A DNA stretch of 64,000 nt from Ferruginibacter yonginensis (GCF_042651465.1 NZ_JBHSCZ010000003.1:62001-126000), one strand, 5' to 3'; counted from the stretch's first letter, positions 55,124 through 64,000 are shown. Numbers and translations are program-made. The notes: generated by a model not told the origin, from the letters alone.

Positions 55124-55699
55124 ATGTATAGGTGTTGTACTATTTTTTTGTTGATGCTGTCAAATATGGTAATGGCACAATTTACCACCAATGTTTATTG
55201 GACGGAGCAAACCGATATGAATAGTAAAGATGTTATTTATTACAGTAAAAATAAGCCGCTGCAATGGCCCGATTTTAAAGGTACGCCACCACCACCTAGC
55301 CAAGTGGCTGCTATTACCGCCTCTGGCTTTGGTTACAAGGCTGATATGAAATCAGTTAATGGTAAGGGGCAAATTAACGTAGCTGTATATTGTTATTTCA
55401 GTAAAGGTAAATCGTGGGTGCGCCCTAATAAAATGACGACTTATATTTTAACCCATGAGCAACATCATTTTGATGCTACTTATTTAGCTGCTAAAATGTT
55501 TATCGATAAAGTAAAATCACTGAACTTAGATGGTGATAATTTCAACGAAGCCTTAAAGCGTTTGTACAAACAATGTTGTGATACTATGAACAAATTGCAA
55601 CAAGATTATGATGGACAAACCATGAACGGTCAAAATGAAACGCAACAACAAAAGTGGAATCGTTTTTTTGATGAACGTATTGCCCTTGTTACAAAGTAA
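55124..55699 (+). CDS. DUF922 family secreted zinc-protease-like protein
   Basis: 191 aa with signal peptide MYRCCTIFLLMLSNMVMA. Contains LTHEQHHFDATY (about 111-122), the HExxH-type motif of DUF922, expected to bind zinc, plus LQWPDFKGTPPP before it. Predicted periplasmic metallopeptidase or related hydrolase; no substrate known. Its last 11 bases overlap the convergent Nramp gene. Confidence 0.85.
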   Translation: MYRCCTIFLLMLSNMVMAQFTTNVYWTEQTDMNSKDVIYYSKNKPLQWPDFKGTPPPPSQVAAITASGFGYKADMKSVNGKGQINVAVYCYFSKGKSWVRPNKMTTYILTHEQHHFDATYLAAKMFIDKVKSLNLDGDNFNEALKRLYKQCCDTMNKLQQDYDGQTMNGQNETQQQKWNRFFDERIALVTK

Positions 55700-57590
55700 C
55701 TACCAATACAGGTATTTTTAGTTCGTGTCGCACTGCATTTACTGTTTCGCCATATAAAATATCTTTTACACCAGAATGACCGTGGGCACCAATCACCAAT
55801 AAATCAGCATCATTTAATTCAACCAAACGTACAATTTCTTTCACCCTATTTTTAAAACCTAAGTCAGTTGTAACATTGTAACCTTGGGCTTGTAATTGTT
55901 GTTGGTAATGGGCCAATTGTGCTGCATCTTTTTTCGTTTCATGGTCATCACTATCTGTGCCATGTAAATTTGCCGAAGCACTTTCTACAACGTGAATTAA
56001 AATAATGGTAGTGCTTTTATTCGCTTGTCCTAATGCAAACGAAATAATTTTATGGTCATCTTTTTTAAAATCAAGCGCCACTACTATTTTGTTATACACA
56101 GGTATTTGTAAAGGGGGTAATTCTACAGCAGCATCGTGTATTTCAATAGAGGTATGTTGTGTTTGTTTTATTTTTAAAAATGGGAAGATGATGATGTACA
56201 ACAATATCGATCCAAAAAATAGCGCCCCCGCAATTATCAAAATTTTAGGTAGCAAAGCTGGCTCATTAAAAAATGGTAAAAACTCATCTGCCAGTAACTT
56301 AATATTTAATGAAACCAATACGGTAGCTATTAAACATGCGGCTACCTTGGTGGTATTGTTAATGGCGAACTTGCCCATTTTTTCTTTATTGCTTACAAAG
56401 TATATAAGTGGTATAATGGCGAACCCTAGTTGTAAACTCAATATAACTTGGCTCAATAGCAATAGCCATTCTACTTTACTTTCACCATACAATAATATCA
56501 CAATGAGTGCAGGGGCAATAGCTACAAGTCTGGTTATTAGTCTACGTAACCATGGGTTAATGCGTAAACTTAAATATCCTTCCATAATAATTTGACCGGC
56601 CAATGTACCTGTAACAGTACTGCTTTGTCCGGCCGCAATTAATGCAATTGCAAATAGTATAGGGGCGGTGTTTCCTAAAAAAGAAGGTAATAATTGGTGG
56701 GCTTCTTTAATGCCAGCCACATCAGCATTTCCAGAATTATAAAAAACGGTGCCAGCCAGCACTAAAATACCAGCATTTACAAAAAATGCTAAGTTTAAAG
56801 CAATGGTTGTATCAACCCTATTAAATTTCAATGCTTGTTTAATACCAGCATCGGTTCTACTAATTTTTCGTGATTGTACTAAAGCGGAGTGTAAGTAAAG
56901 GTTGTGTGGCATTACTGTTGCACCAATAATGCTAATGGCAATATATAAAGCGTATTTATCTGGTAGCGATGGTACAAAGCCTTTCACCACTTCAGTTACA
57001 TCAGGTTTGGCTAATATAATTTGTGCTAAAAATGCTAAACTGATGATGGCTACTAAAGCTATAATAAAGGCTTCCATTTTTTTAATGCCAGCTTTTTGTA
57101 AGTATAACAGTAAAAAAGTATCAAGCACTGTAATGCTTACACCCCAAATTAATGGTAGGCCAGTAAGTAGTTGAATGCCTATTGCCATACCCAATACTTC
57201 TGCTAAATCGCAGGCTGCTATGGCTATTTCAGCTAATAAGTATAAAATAAAATTGATGTACTTTGGGTAAGTTTCTCTATTGGCTTGTGCTAAATCTCTA
57301 CCTCGTACAATACCTAACCTTGCAGAAAGGCCTTGCAGCAGCAATGCCATCAGGTTGCTCATGAGCAACACCCAAATTAAGGCATAGCCATATTTGCTAC
57401 CACCAGCAATATCTGTTGCCCAATTACCAGGGTCCATATAACCCACACTCACTAAATAAGCTGGCCCTAAAAAAGAAAATAGTTTACGCCATTTTTTTTT
57501 GGGTGTAGTTGTATCAACACTATGGTGTACTTCACTTAACGATGTATCATCTAGGTGTTCTTTTTTCATATCAAACGCATCAAACTTCAT
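55689..57590 (-). CDS. Nramp divalent metal transporter fused to a universal stress protein domain
   Basis: 633 aa. The Nramp part (1-470) has the DPGN metal motif (SVGYMDPGNWATDIAGG), GATVMPHNLYLHSALVQSRK, where the MPH motif lies, and the AGQSSTVTGTLAGQIIMEG segment. It imports manganese or iron with protons. After a linker, a USP domain (about 495-633) ends with GAHGHSGVKDILYGETVNAV, the nucleotide-binding loop G-x2-G-x9-G pattern. This fusion is seen in other Bacteroidota and suggests nucleotide-linked control (inference). Confidence 0.92.
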   Translation of the reverse strand: MKFDAFDMKKEHLDDTSLSEVHHSVDTTTPKKKWRKLFSFLGPAYLVSVGYMDPGNWATDIAGGSKYGYALIWVLLMSNLMALLLQGLSARLGIVRGRDLAQANRETYPKYINFILYLLAEIAIAACDLAEVLGMAIGIQLLTGLPLIWGVSITVLDTFLLLYLQKAGIKKMEAFIIALVAIISLAFLAQIILAKPDVTEVVKGFVPSLPDKYALYIAISIIGATVMPHNLYLHSALVQSRKISRTDAGIKQALKFNRVDTTIALNLAFFVNAGILVLAGTVFYNSGNADVAGIKEAHQLLPSFLGNTAPILFAIALIAAGQSSTVTGTLAGQIIMEGYLSLRINPWLRRLITRLVAIAPALIVILLYGESKVEWLLLLSQVILSLQLGFAIIPLIYFVSNKEKMGKFAINNTTKVAACLIATVLVSLNIKLLADEFLPFFNEPALLPKILIIAGALFFGSILLYIIIFPFLKIKQTQHTSIEIHDAAVELPPLQIPVYNKIVVALDFKKDDHKIISFALGQANKSTTIILIHVVESASANLHGTDSDDHETKKDAAQLAHYQQQLQAQGYNVTTDLGFKNRVKEIVRLVELNDADLLVIGAHGHSGVKDILYGETVNAVRHELKIPVLVVTL

Positions 57591-57738
57591 TAAAATGAAT
57601 AATAAACTTAGCCAAACCTAATATTTTATTTTCGTTAAAACAAATATTAATTCAGGTGTAAATACTTAACCGCAATCGTTTACAGGTTTTTTGAACCCTA
57701 TTTTTCAATTATATTGCAGCAAACAAAAAAATTAAAGG

Positions 57739-59394
57739 ATGAATTTTTCTAGATTTCAAGTCCCGTTTCCTATTGATGAACCTTATGCTAAAAAAGTGGC
57801 TTACTTTTCAATGGAGTTTGCAGTACATCAACCATTAAAAATTTATAGTGGTGGTTTGGGGTATTTAAGTGGTTCACATTTACGCAGCGCATATGAATTG
57901 CGTCAAAATTTAATTGGGATTGGTATTCTGTGGAAATACGGCTATTACGATCAAGCCCGTAATCCTGATCAAACATTAAATGTGCAATGGAACGAAAAAA
58001 TATATAATTTTTTAGAAGATACAGGTATTAAGTTTCAAATTGAAATTCATGGGCACCCGGTATGGGTTAAAGCATTGTACTTAAACCCTGAAACGTTTAA
58101 AAGTGCACCATTGTTTTTATTGAGTACTGATTTACCTGAAAACGATTATGTATCGCAAACCATAACCCATCGTTTGTATGATGCTAATGTAGCTACCAAA
58201 GTGGCACAATTTATTTTGTTAGGGGTAGGTGGTGCAAAGTTGATTGATGAGTTAAATTTTAACCCTGATGTTTATCATTTAAACGAAGCACATGGTTTTA
58301 GTGCAGCATTTTATCTTTATAGAAAATTTGGTTTTAATAAAGAAGAAGTAAAGCGTAGGTTGGTATTTACTACACATACACCTGAAGAGGCTGGTAACGA
58401 AAAGCATAATTTAGATTTATGTTACAAAATGGGCTATTTCTGTGGTTTGCCATTAGAAGAAGTACGCCAGTTAACAGGTACTACTGGTGATCAGTTTGAC
58501 CATTCATTATCTGCCTTACGTTTTGCAAGGTTGGCCAATGGGGTAAGTCAATTACATGGTGAAGTAAGTAGAAAAATGTGGAATAAATACGAAGGTATTT
58601 GTGAAATAAAAGCCATTACCAACGCACAAAACTGGCATTATTGGGCTGATAAGCAATTGTACAATTTTGCTGATACCCATAACGAAGCAGGTTTTATTGA
58701 TAGAAAAAATTATTTAAAGAAAAGGGCTTTTGAAATTGTAAGCGACCAAGCAGGTAAAATATTTGATCCTAATGTATTAACCATTGTGTGGGCTCGTAGG
58801 TTTGCAGGTTATAAAAGAGCTGATTTAATTACAAGAGATAAAGAACGTTTCCGTGCATTAATGGCCAATACCAAATACCCTGTTCAAATTATTTGGGCTG
58901 GTAAACCTTACCCGGTTGATTACCCTGCTATTAATGATTTCAACTTTTTAGTAAACTTAAGTAAAGAGTTTCCGAATGTTGCTGTTTGTACAGGCTATGA
59001 GTTGGGCTTAAGCAAGCGTTTAAAGCAAGCAAGCGATATTTGGTTGAACAACCCTCGGGTGCCACGTGAAGCAAGTGGTACAAGTGGTATGACGGCCGCC
59101 ATGAACGGCTCTGTAAACTTTAGTACACATGATGGTTGGATCTGCGAATTCATTAACCATGGTAACAATGGTTTTTTAGTGCCACCTGTTGATTACGAAA
59201 ATATGAGTACGCCAGAGCAAGATGCTTACGATTTAGAAAAGTTATACGACATATTAGAAAATCAAATTTTACCTTTATACTACGAAAATCCAAATGTATG
59301 GCGTCAAATCGTTATCAATGGAATGAGAGATGTACGTTGGCAGTTTGATAGCAACCGTATGGCGAAAGAGTATTATGAAATAATGTATAAGTAA
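57739..59394 (+). CDS. glgP: Short GT35-type alpha-glucan phosphorylase homologue
   Basis: 551 aa, the short form related to Thermus/mycobacterial phosphorylases, not the 800-aa animal type. Seen: YFSMEFAVHQPLKIYSGGLGYLSG at the N-terminus, HLNEAHGFSAAFYL, THTPEEAGNEKH, WARRFAGYKRADLI and REASGTSGMTAAMNGS. In characterised GT35 enzymes the last block is GTGNMK or GTSGMK, with Lys carrying PLP; here residue 452 is Thr. From memory many Bacteroidota homologues have the same GMTAAMNG form, so this may be a family variant. Glycogen breakdown is likely but the PLP question is open. Closed by a terminator. Confidence 0.85.
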   Translation: MNFSRFQVPFPIDEPYAKKVAYFSMEFAVHQPLKIYSGGLGYLSGSHLRSAYELRQNLIGIGILWKYGYYDQARNPDQTLNVQWNEKIYNFLEDTGIKFQIEIHGHPVWVKALYLNPETFKSAPLFLLSTDLPENDYVSQTITHRLYDANVATKVAQFILLGVGGAKLIDELNFNPDVYHLNEAHGFSAAFYLYRKFGFNKEEVKRRLVFTTHTPEEAGNEKHNLDLCYKMGYFCGLPLEEVRQLTGTTGDQFDHSLSALRFARLANGVSQLHGEVSRKMWNKYEGICEIKAITNAQNWHYWADKQLYNFADTHNEAGFIDRKNYLKKRAFEIVSDQAGKIFDPNVLTIVWARRFAGYKRADLITRDKERFRALMANTKYPVQIIWAGKPYPVDYPAINDFNFLVNLSKEFPNVAVCTGYELGLSKRLKQASDIWLNNPRVPREASGTSGMTAAMNGSVNFSTHDGWICEFINHGNNGFLVPPVDYENMSTPEQDAYDLEKLYDILENQILPLYYENPNVWRQIVINGMRDVRWQFDSNRMAKEYYEIMYK

Positions 59395-59416
59395 ATAACA
59401 AATACGCATTTTTTAC

Positions 59417-59450
59417 AAATCCTTTTTGCTTCGGTAAAAAGGATTTTTTT
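59417..59450 (+). terminator. Terminator of the phosphorylase gene
   Basis: AAATCCTTTTT pairs with AAAAAGGATTT around an 8-base loop, followed by a T run, 22 bases after the stop. Confidence 0.85.
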
Positions 59451-59471
59451 TATTATATAAAAAACGAAACC

Positions 59472-59906
59472 ATGAACATATTCGAAAAAAGTGTAGAAAT
59501 ACGTTGGGCTGATTTAGATCCTAACTTTCATGTATTACATTCAAAATATTACGATTTTGGGGCTTATTGTCGTACTGCTTTTTTAATTGAAAATGGTTTA
59601 ACCCCGATGATGATGGCGCAACTACAAATTGGCCCAGTGCTGTTTAGGGAAGAATGTATTTTTAAAAGAGAATTGGTTTTTGGTGATAAAGTAACCATTA
59701 ATATGAAAGTTGAAAAACTTACTGCTGATTTTGGACGATGGTCGATGGTGCATGAAATATTTAAAAATGACAGCACTTTATCAGCCATTATAAATATAGA
59801 TGGTGCATGGTTGAATACAGCTATTCGAAAATTAGCTGCACCACCAACAATTGTTCAAGCAATGTTTGACAAAGCGCCTAAAACCGATACGTTTACTATT
59901 ATTTAA
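59472..59906 (+). CDS. Acyl-CoA thioesterase (4HBT family)
   Basis: 144 aa hotdog protein starting IFEKSVEIRWADLDPNFHVLHSKYYDFGAYCR, where WADLDPNFHV gives the active-site Asp and surroundings. Cytoplasmic acyl-CoA hydrolase. It follows the phosphorylase terminator and precedes an MFS gene by 11 bp, so those two form a pair. Confidence 0.88.
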   Translation: MNIFEKSVEIRWADLDPNFHVLHSKYYDFGAYCRTAFLIENGLTPMMMAQLQIGPVLFREECIFKRELVFGDKVTINMKVEKLTADFGRWSMVHEIFKNDSTLSAIINIDGAWLNTAIRKLAAPPTIVQAMFDKAPKTDTFTII

Positions 59907-59917
59907 AGTAATTTCTT

Positions 59918-61132
59918 ATGCTGGCTCGTACCATCAACTTATATAAAAATGCTTATAGTGGGCTCACCCAAAAAATTTGGTTGCTCAGTATTGTGATGCT
60001 CATCAATAGGTGTGGTACGATGGTATTGGCTTTTATGACCTTGTATTGTAGCCATTTAGGATTTACAGTTCAGCAAGGCGGCTTAGTGGTAGCAATATAC
60101 GGCGTTGGTTCTATTACAGGCGGCTTTGTGGGTGGTAAATTAAGTGATAAAATTGGATTTTACTACATGCAAGTAGGTGCATTATTGTTGGGTGGTATAA
60201 TGTTTATAGTGCTTGGACAAATGAAAACCTATACCTCCATTTGTATAGTAACTTTTTTGTTGAGTATGGTGAACGAAAGTTTTAGGCCAGCCAATGCAAC
60301 AGCCATTGCTTATTATAGCAATGCCCAAAATAGAACACAATCTTTTTCATTAATACGACTGGCTATTAATTTAGGGTGGGGTATTGGTAGTGCTTTAGGA
60401 GGTTTACTAGCATCTATTAATTATCATTTATTATTTTGGGTAGATGGATGTACCAATATAGTAGCAGCTGTAATTTTATTATTCATTTTACCTTTTGTGT
60501 CAAAAGCTCAACAACAGCAAACCGTAGGCGTTCATGATGAACACACAAAAGAGCAAACATCACCTTTTAAGGATACAAAATTTTTATATTTTTTATTGTT
60601 TAAATTATTTTTCGCATCCTGCTTTTTTCAAATATTTACAACGGTACCTATTTTTTTTAAGAGTGATTTACATCTCTCCGAATTTGATATTGGTTTAATT
60701 ATGTCTGCCAATGGGGTATTAATAGCGCTTTTTGAAATGGTAATTGTGTTTAAATTAAATGGTAAACGCCCTTATTTATTATTAATGAGTTATGGAGCTG
60801 TATTAATGAGCGTATCATTTTTAATGCTTAATATTCCGTTTTTAAATAGTTTTTTAGTGGCTACCATGGCAGTACTTACCATTACAGTTGCTGAAATGAT
60901 TGCTATGCCCTTTATGAATAGCTTTTACATTGAAAGAAGTTCACAAAAAACAAGAGGGCAATATGCAGGCATGTACACCATGGCTTGGAGTGCAGCGCAA
61001 GTAATAGGCAGCAGCACAGGGGCTTTATTTGCCAACCATTTTGGTTTCGTTAATTTATGGTTTGTGGTGGCGTTGTTTTGCATGTTTGCTGCGGCAGGTT
61101 ATTATTGGTTATTAGGTTACAAATCTGCATAA
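59918..61132 (+). CDS. MFS transporter
   Basis: 404 aa, 12 TM. The A-motif GGKLSDKIGFYYMQVGA follows TM2 (about 72-88), and a cytoplasmic loop with a Gln/His-rich stretch (about 196-215) separates the halves. It resembles MDR-type drug exporters such as MdtH/YttB. Substrate unknown. Co-transcribed with the thioesterase, ends at a shared terminator. Confidence 0.9.
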   Translation: MLARTINLYKNAYSGLTQKIWLLSIVMLINRCGTMVLAFMTLYCSHLGFTVQQGGLVVAIYGVGSITGGFVGGKLSDKIGFYYMQVGALLLGGIMFIVLGQMKTYTSICIVTFLLSMVNESFRPANATAIAYYSNAQNRTQSFSLIRLAINLGWGIGSALGGLLASINYHLLFWVDGCTNIVAAVILLFILPFVSKAQQQQTVGVHDEHTKEQTSPFKDTKFLYFLLFKLFFASCFFQIFTTVPIFFKSDLHLSEFDIGLIMSANGVLIALFEMVIVFKLNGKRPYLLLMSYGAVLMSVSFLMLNIPFLNSFLVATMAVLTITVAEMIAMPFMNSFYIERSSQKTRGQYAGMYTMAWSAAQVIGSSTGALFANHFGFVNLWFVVALFCMFAAAGYYWLLGYKSA

Positions 61133-61164
61133 AAAAAGCCTTCAATTATTTGAAGGCTTTTTTT
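61131..61164. terminator. Bidirectional terminator
   Basis: AAAAAAAGCCTTCAA and its complement around a 4-base loop, between the plus-strand MFS gene and the minus-strand DUF6263 gene. Confidence 0.9.
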
Positions 61165-61180
61165 TAATATGATAATATTT

Positions 61181-61996
61181 TTATTCAGTAATAGTGGTAT
61201 TATTAATTTTCATTGTAATAGGCACTGATTGCCCCATTACATCAATAGAACCATTTACTTCACCTTTGCTTGTATTCTTTTTAACTATACTGTTTGTAGT
61301 ATTCACTTCAATAGCTGCATCAGTAGTACCATTAATAGTAATTTCCATTTGCATGCCTTGTGTTTCTTTGCTCATAGTACCTTTTACAACTGTAGTTACA
61401 TTTAACGTAGCTACATCAGCATTCAAGCTTTTATATTGAATGGTTTTAATTCTTTTCATTCCTGCTTCGCTAGAAGAATCAACCCATGAATCACCTACTT
61501 TTTTACCAGCAGGTATTACAAAAAATGTGTTGCTTACAATTGATTCAGCAGAGTTACCACCTGCAGAAGCCATTACTTCTTTCATAGGGTTACCATCTTC
61601 TTCATCATTTTTATTTTTACTAACAACCACACCATTATTTTTATTTAGTATCAGTTCAATGGCTTTGTTTACGTTTTTACCTAGTTCTTTTCCAATTTCA
61701 GAATCAAGATCTTCTTTTTTATCAGAGTCAAAATTCATGCTTTGCCCCATAGCATCTTGACTACTTTTAAGTTTAGTATTGGTGCAAGTGATATTGTATT
61801 TATCACCATCTACACTCACTACATTAATTACACTTGTTGCGCTAGCTTCTGATTTCATAGAACCTGCCATACTCATATCCATATCCATGTTGTTGGTAGT
61901 AACAACCGTGATTTTTTTTCCAGCTTCTAACTTAATGTTTTGTGCTTGTGTTGTATACACAGCAACTAAAGAAGCTATCAATAAAATTTTTTTCAT
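61181..61996 (-). CDS. DUF6263 family secreted protein
   Basis: 271 aa with signal peptide MKKILLIASLVAVYTTQA. Asp/Met/Asn-rich strands follow (MDMDMSMAGSM near 38-48, AMGQSMNFDSDKKED), and the beta-rich C-terminus ends MGQSVPITMKINNTTIT. It is a family of unknown function, probably periplasmic or surface beta-sandwich proteins. Monocistronic. Confidence 0.85.
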   Translation of the reverse strand: MKKILLIASLVAVYTTQAQNIKLEAGKKITVVTTNNMDMDMSMAGSMKSEASATSVINVVSVDGDKYNITCTNTKLKSSQDAMGQSMNFDSDKKEDLDSEIGKELGKNVNKAIELILNKNNGVVVSKNKNDEEDGNPMKEVMASAGGNSAESIVSNTFFVIPAGKKVGDSWVDSSSEAGMKRIKTIQYKSLNADVATLNVTTVVKGTMSKETQGMQMEITINGTTDAAIEVNTTNSIVKKNTSKGEVNGSIDVMGQSVPITMKINNTTITE

Positions 61997-62042
61997 TGCA
62001 GTTTTTTTGTTTATTCAAAAGTAATGGCTTTTACGATATAAA

Positions 62043-62068
62043 AAAAGCCACCTTGATGGGTGGCTTTT
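62043..62068 (-). terminator. Terminator of the cold-shock gene
   Basis: AAAAGCCACC and GGTGGCTTTT around a 6-base loop, 19 bases after the cold-shock stop codon read on the minus strand. Confidence 0.85.
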
Positions 62069-62087
62069 AAAACTGATAAAAATGATA

Positions 62088-62288
62088 TTATCCTATAACT
62101 GTTACATTAACAGCATTCATTCCTTTTTTACCATTCTGTAATTCGAACTCTACTTTATCACCTTCCTTAATTTCGTTGTTCAAACCACTTACGTGTACGA
62201 AAGTTTCTTTGTCAGAATCGTCGTGCTTAATAAATCCGAATCCTTTTTCTGAGTTGAAAAACTTTACGGTTCCTTGATTTTTGTCCAT
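62088..62288 (-). CDS. Cold-shock domain protein (CspA-like)
   Basis: 66 aa OB fold starting MDKNQGTVKFFNSEKGFGFIK, with RNP1 (KGFGFI) and RNP2 (TFVHVSGL) motifs and a C-terminal NVTVIG. RNA chaperone and single-strand nucleic-acid binder. The 11 additional upstream codons in the open frame are rejected because the -7 element (62319-62326) sits there. The leader is then only about 25-30 bases, without the long cold-shock leader of enterobacterial cspA. Confidence 0.95.
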   Translation of the reverse strand: MDKNQGTVKFFNSEKGFGFIKHDDSDKETFVHVSGLNNEIKEGDKVEFELQNGKKGMNAVNVTVIG

Positions 62289-62318
62289 TTTGTTTATTTG
62301 TATTGTATTATTAAAGCG

Positions 62319-62326
62319 CAAATATA
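62319..62326 (-). promoter_or_regulatory. -7 element of the cold-shock gene
   Basis: TATATTTG on the minus strand, 31 bases before ATG 62288. Confidence 0.65.
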
Positions 62327-62452
62327 GGGTATTTAAAACGAAAGGCTGTTAAAGCTTTTAATACAGCAAATTCAAATGTTGTAACGTGTTGGTTGATAGT
62401 ATATTAAACCAATATAGTTTTTTATTATTAGTTGTAGTAAGTATCAATAAAT

Positions 62453-62482
62453 AAAAACGACCTTTTTTTTAAGGTCGTTTTT
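62453..62482 (-). terminator. Terminator of gcvP
   Basis: AAAAACGACCTT pairs with AAGGTCGTTTTT around a T loop, 24 bases past the gcvP stop on the minus strand. Confidence 0.85.
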
Positions 62483-62505
62483 TTATACGTTATAAATTGT
62501 GAAAA

Positions 62506-64000
62506 CTAGGCTGTTGCTGTTTCAGCATAAGCACTTACAGGTTCACATGTACAAATTAAATTTCTATCGCCGTAGGTATTGTTTACCCTGCTGATGCTTG
62601 GCCAAAATTTATTTTCTTTTACATATGGTAAAGGAAAAGCAGCTTGCTCTCTGCTGTAAGGTCTTGACCAATCATTAGCCATTACAACAAATTGAGTGTG
62701 TGGTGCATGTTTCAACACATTATCAGCTTTATCGGCTGCACCATTTTCAATGGCAGCAATTTCTTTACGAATACTTAATAAGGCATCGCAAAAACGATCA
62801 AGCTCCGCCTTGTCTTCACTTTCTGTTGGTTCAATCATAATAGTGCCAGCAACAGGGAATGATAAAGTTGGTGCATGGAAGTTGTAATCCATCAAACGTT
62901 TTGCAACATCTTCAGCCTCAATACCTGCGCTTGTTTTAAACGGACGTAAATCAACAATAAACTCATGGGCACAAGTACCATTTTTACCGGTGTACAAAAT
63001 TTTATAATCGTTTTGCAAACGGGCTTTCATGTAGTTAGCGTTTAAAATAGCATATTCTGTGCTCTTTTTTAAACCATCTGCACCCAACATTTTTATATAG
63101 GCATAACTAATTAATAAAATGCTGGCGCTACCATAAGGAGCAGCACTCACCGCATGTGTGGCAGTTGCAGCTGTGTTAGCAACACCTTTAATTACATGGC
63201 CTGGCAAAAACGGTTTTAATTTGTCGTTTACACCAATAGGGCCCATGCCAGGACCGCCGCCGCCATGCGGTATTGCAAAAGTTTTATGTAAGTTTAAGTG
63301 ACAAACATCTGCACCAATTAATCCGGGGCTAGTTAACCCAACCTGCGCATTCATATTAGCACCATCCATATAAACTAAACCGCCATTATCGTGAATAAGT
63401 GCACAAATATCTTTAATGGTTTCTTCAAATACGCCATGTGTACTTGGGTAGGTGATCATTAAGCCTGCTAAGTTATCCTTGTGTTTTTCAACTTGTGCTT
63501 GCATATCAGCCATATCTATATTACCAGCATCATCACACTTGGTTACTACCACTTTAAAACCAGCCATTACAGCACTTGCAGGGTTGGTGCCGTGTGCAGA
63601 AATAGGAATTAAAATAATGTTTCTATGTTTTTCATTTCTATGTTCGTGATAAGCCCTAATGGTTAACAAGCCTGTGTATTCACCTTGAGCTCCGCTGTTC
63701 GGTTGTAGGGATGTTGCTGTGAAGCCAGTAACATTGCTCAACCAATTTTCGAGCTCAGTTAAAATTTGTTGGTAACCTTTCCATTGGTCAGCCGGTGCAA
63801 ACGGGTGTATATTGCTGAACTCAGGCCAGCTTACTGGAATAAGCTCTGTTGCTGCATTTAACTTCATGGTACAACTACCTAATGAAATCATTGAGGTGTT
63901 TAAACTCAAATCTTTATTTTCAAGCGATTTAATGTAACGCAGCATTTGGCTTTCGCTTCTATGCGAATTAAATACAGGGTGTGTTAAAAAGCTTGATGTA
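62506..64000 (-). CDS. gcvP: Glycine dehydrogenase (decarboxylating), C-terminal half, cut by window edge
   Basis: 498 codons continue past the right edge; the ATG at 63945 is internal, because the frame upstream reads SSFLTHPVFNSHRSESQMLRYI without a stop, a known stretch of GcvP. It is the P-protein of the glycine cleavage system, which decarboxylates glycine with PLP. SMISLGSCTMKLNA opens the C-terminal half, and DVCHLNLHKTFAIPHGGGGPG holds the PLP-binding Lys (HKTF). It ends TCEPVSAYAETATA and is followed by a strong terminator. About half of the protein lies outside the window. Confidence 0.96.
   Translation of the reverse strand, partial: TSSFLTHPVFNSHRSESQMLRYIKSLENKDLSLNTSMISLGSCTMKLNAATELIPVSWPEFSNIHPFAPADQWKGYQQILTELENWLSNVTGFTATSLQPNSGAQGEYTGLLTIRAYHEHRNEKHRNIILIPISAHGTNPASAVMAGFKVVVTKCDDAGNIDMADMQAQVEKHKDNLAGLMITYPSTHGVFEETIKDICALIHDNGGLVYMDGANMNAQVGLTSPGLIGADVCHLNLHKTFAIPHGGGGPGMGPIGVNDKLKPFLPGHVIKGVANTAATATHAVSAAPYGSASILLISYAYIKMLGADGLKKSTEYAILNANYMKARLQNDYKILYTGKNGTCAHEFIVDLRPFKTSAGIEAEDVAKRLMDYNFHAPTLSFPVAGTIMIEPTESEDKAELDRFCDALLSIRKEIAAIENGAADKADNVLKHAPHTQFVVMANDWSRPYSREQAAFPLPYVKENKFWPSISRVNNTYGDRNLICTCEPVSAYAETATA

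Noticed and set aside
56005..56595. 196-codon plus-strand frame inside the Nramp-USP gene
   Set aside because: Antisense shadow; the minus-strand protein carries clear Nramp and USP motifs.
61194..62024. Three plus-strand frames opposite the DUF6263 gene
   Set aside because: Shadows of the antisense strand; hydrophobic runs arise from the reverse complement of Asn/Asp/Lys/Ser codons.
1..64000. CRISPR array, tRNA, rRNA or intact insertion sequence
   Set aside because: No regular direct repeat-spacer series, no tRNA-like cloverleaf with the TPsiC signature, no rRNA sequence and no transposase were recognised by eye; a covariance-model scan would settle it.

Overview
The window looks like the chromosome of an AT-rich Bacteroidota, most probably a Chitinophagaceae-like Sphingobacteriia/Chitinophagia member. 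The evidence is T9SS type A sorting domains on secreted proteins, start-proximal promoters matching the Bacteroidota -7 element TAnnTTTG (1034, 1172, 2569, 3426, 43725, 44524, 62319), almost no Shine-Dalgarno sequences, the rpmB-rpmG-DUF4295-ftsY block, and many family-specific proteins (DUF6526, DUF6263, DUF922, OmpH-like, Nramp-USP fusion). No rRNA, tRNA, CRISPR array or intact insertion sequence was recognised.

Layout. 1-6 kb is core: a truncated GT117/DUF2723 membrane protein, an EamA transporter, OsmC, three small ribosomal-type proteins, ftsY, surE and small membrane proteins. 6-10.8 kb is a gene-poor, very AT-rich accessory stretch. It holds a family of short palindromes, a decayed contractile-injection-system tape-measure gene, a degenerate receiver-like protein and an OmpH-like protein. 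10.8-33 kb is a secretion/surface island: a three-gene secreted operon ending in a tail-fibre-like modular protein, two alpha/alpha-toroid-type putative polysaccharide enzymes, a second tail-fibre-like protein, a propeller sensor kinase with its LytTR response regulator, a four-repeat protein of unknown function, an orphan 150-aa protein and a large T9SS cargo protein. Modules are shared between the island proteins, which suggests domain shuffling.

33-45 kb returns to housekeeping: a LysR regulator divergent from NADP-isocitrate dehydrogenase, two small conserved proteins, Sua5, an SbtA bicarbonate permease, DUF6526, a thioesterase, CinA, an MCE-like lipoprotein, a frameshifted gene, DUF4256, and an XRE-S24 repressor directly upstream of ssb. 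Two inverted copies of a GC-rich REP-like element lie at 39.3 and 43.6 kb.

45-64 kb is dense and ordinary: a GH92 mannosidase with accessory domains, amino-acid and dicarboxylate transporters, DedA, two MFS carriers, a GT9 glycosyltransferase, a macro-domain protein, a DUF922 metalloprotease-like protein, Nramp-USP, a short GT35 alpha-glucan phosphorylase that lacks the usual PLP lysine, a thioesterase, DUF6263, a cold-shock protein and the C-terminal half of glycine dehydrogenase, cut by the right edge.

Functional links. The propeller kinase and LytTR regulator are the obvious candidates to control the flanking secreted operon, because they are the only regulators inside the island. The XRE-S24 protein has an apparent self-operator and sits just before ssb, which suggests damage-responsive control. 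The LysR/icd/sbtA neighbourhood suggests inorganic-carbon handling coupled to central metabolism.
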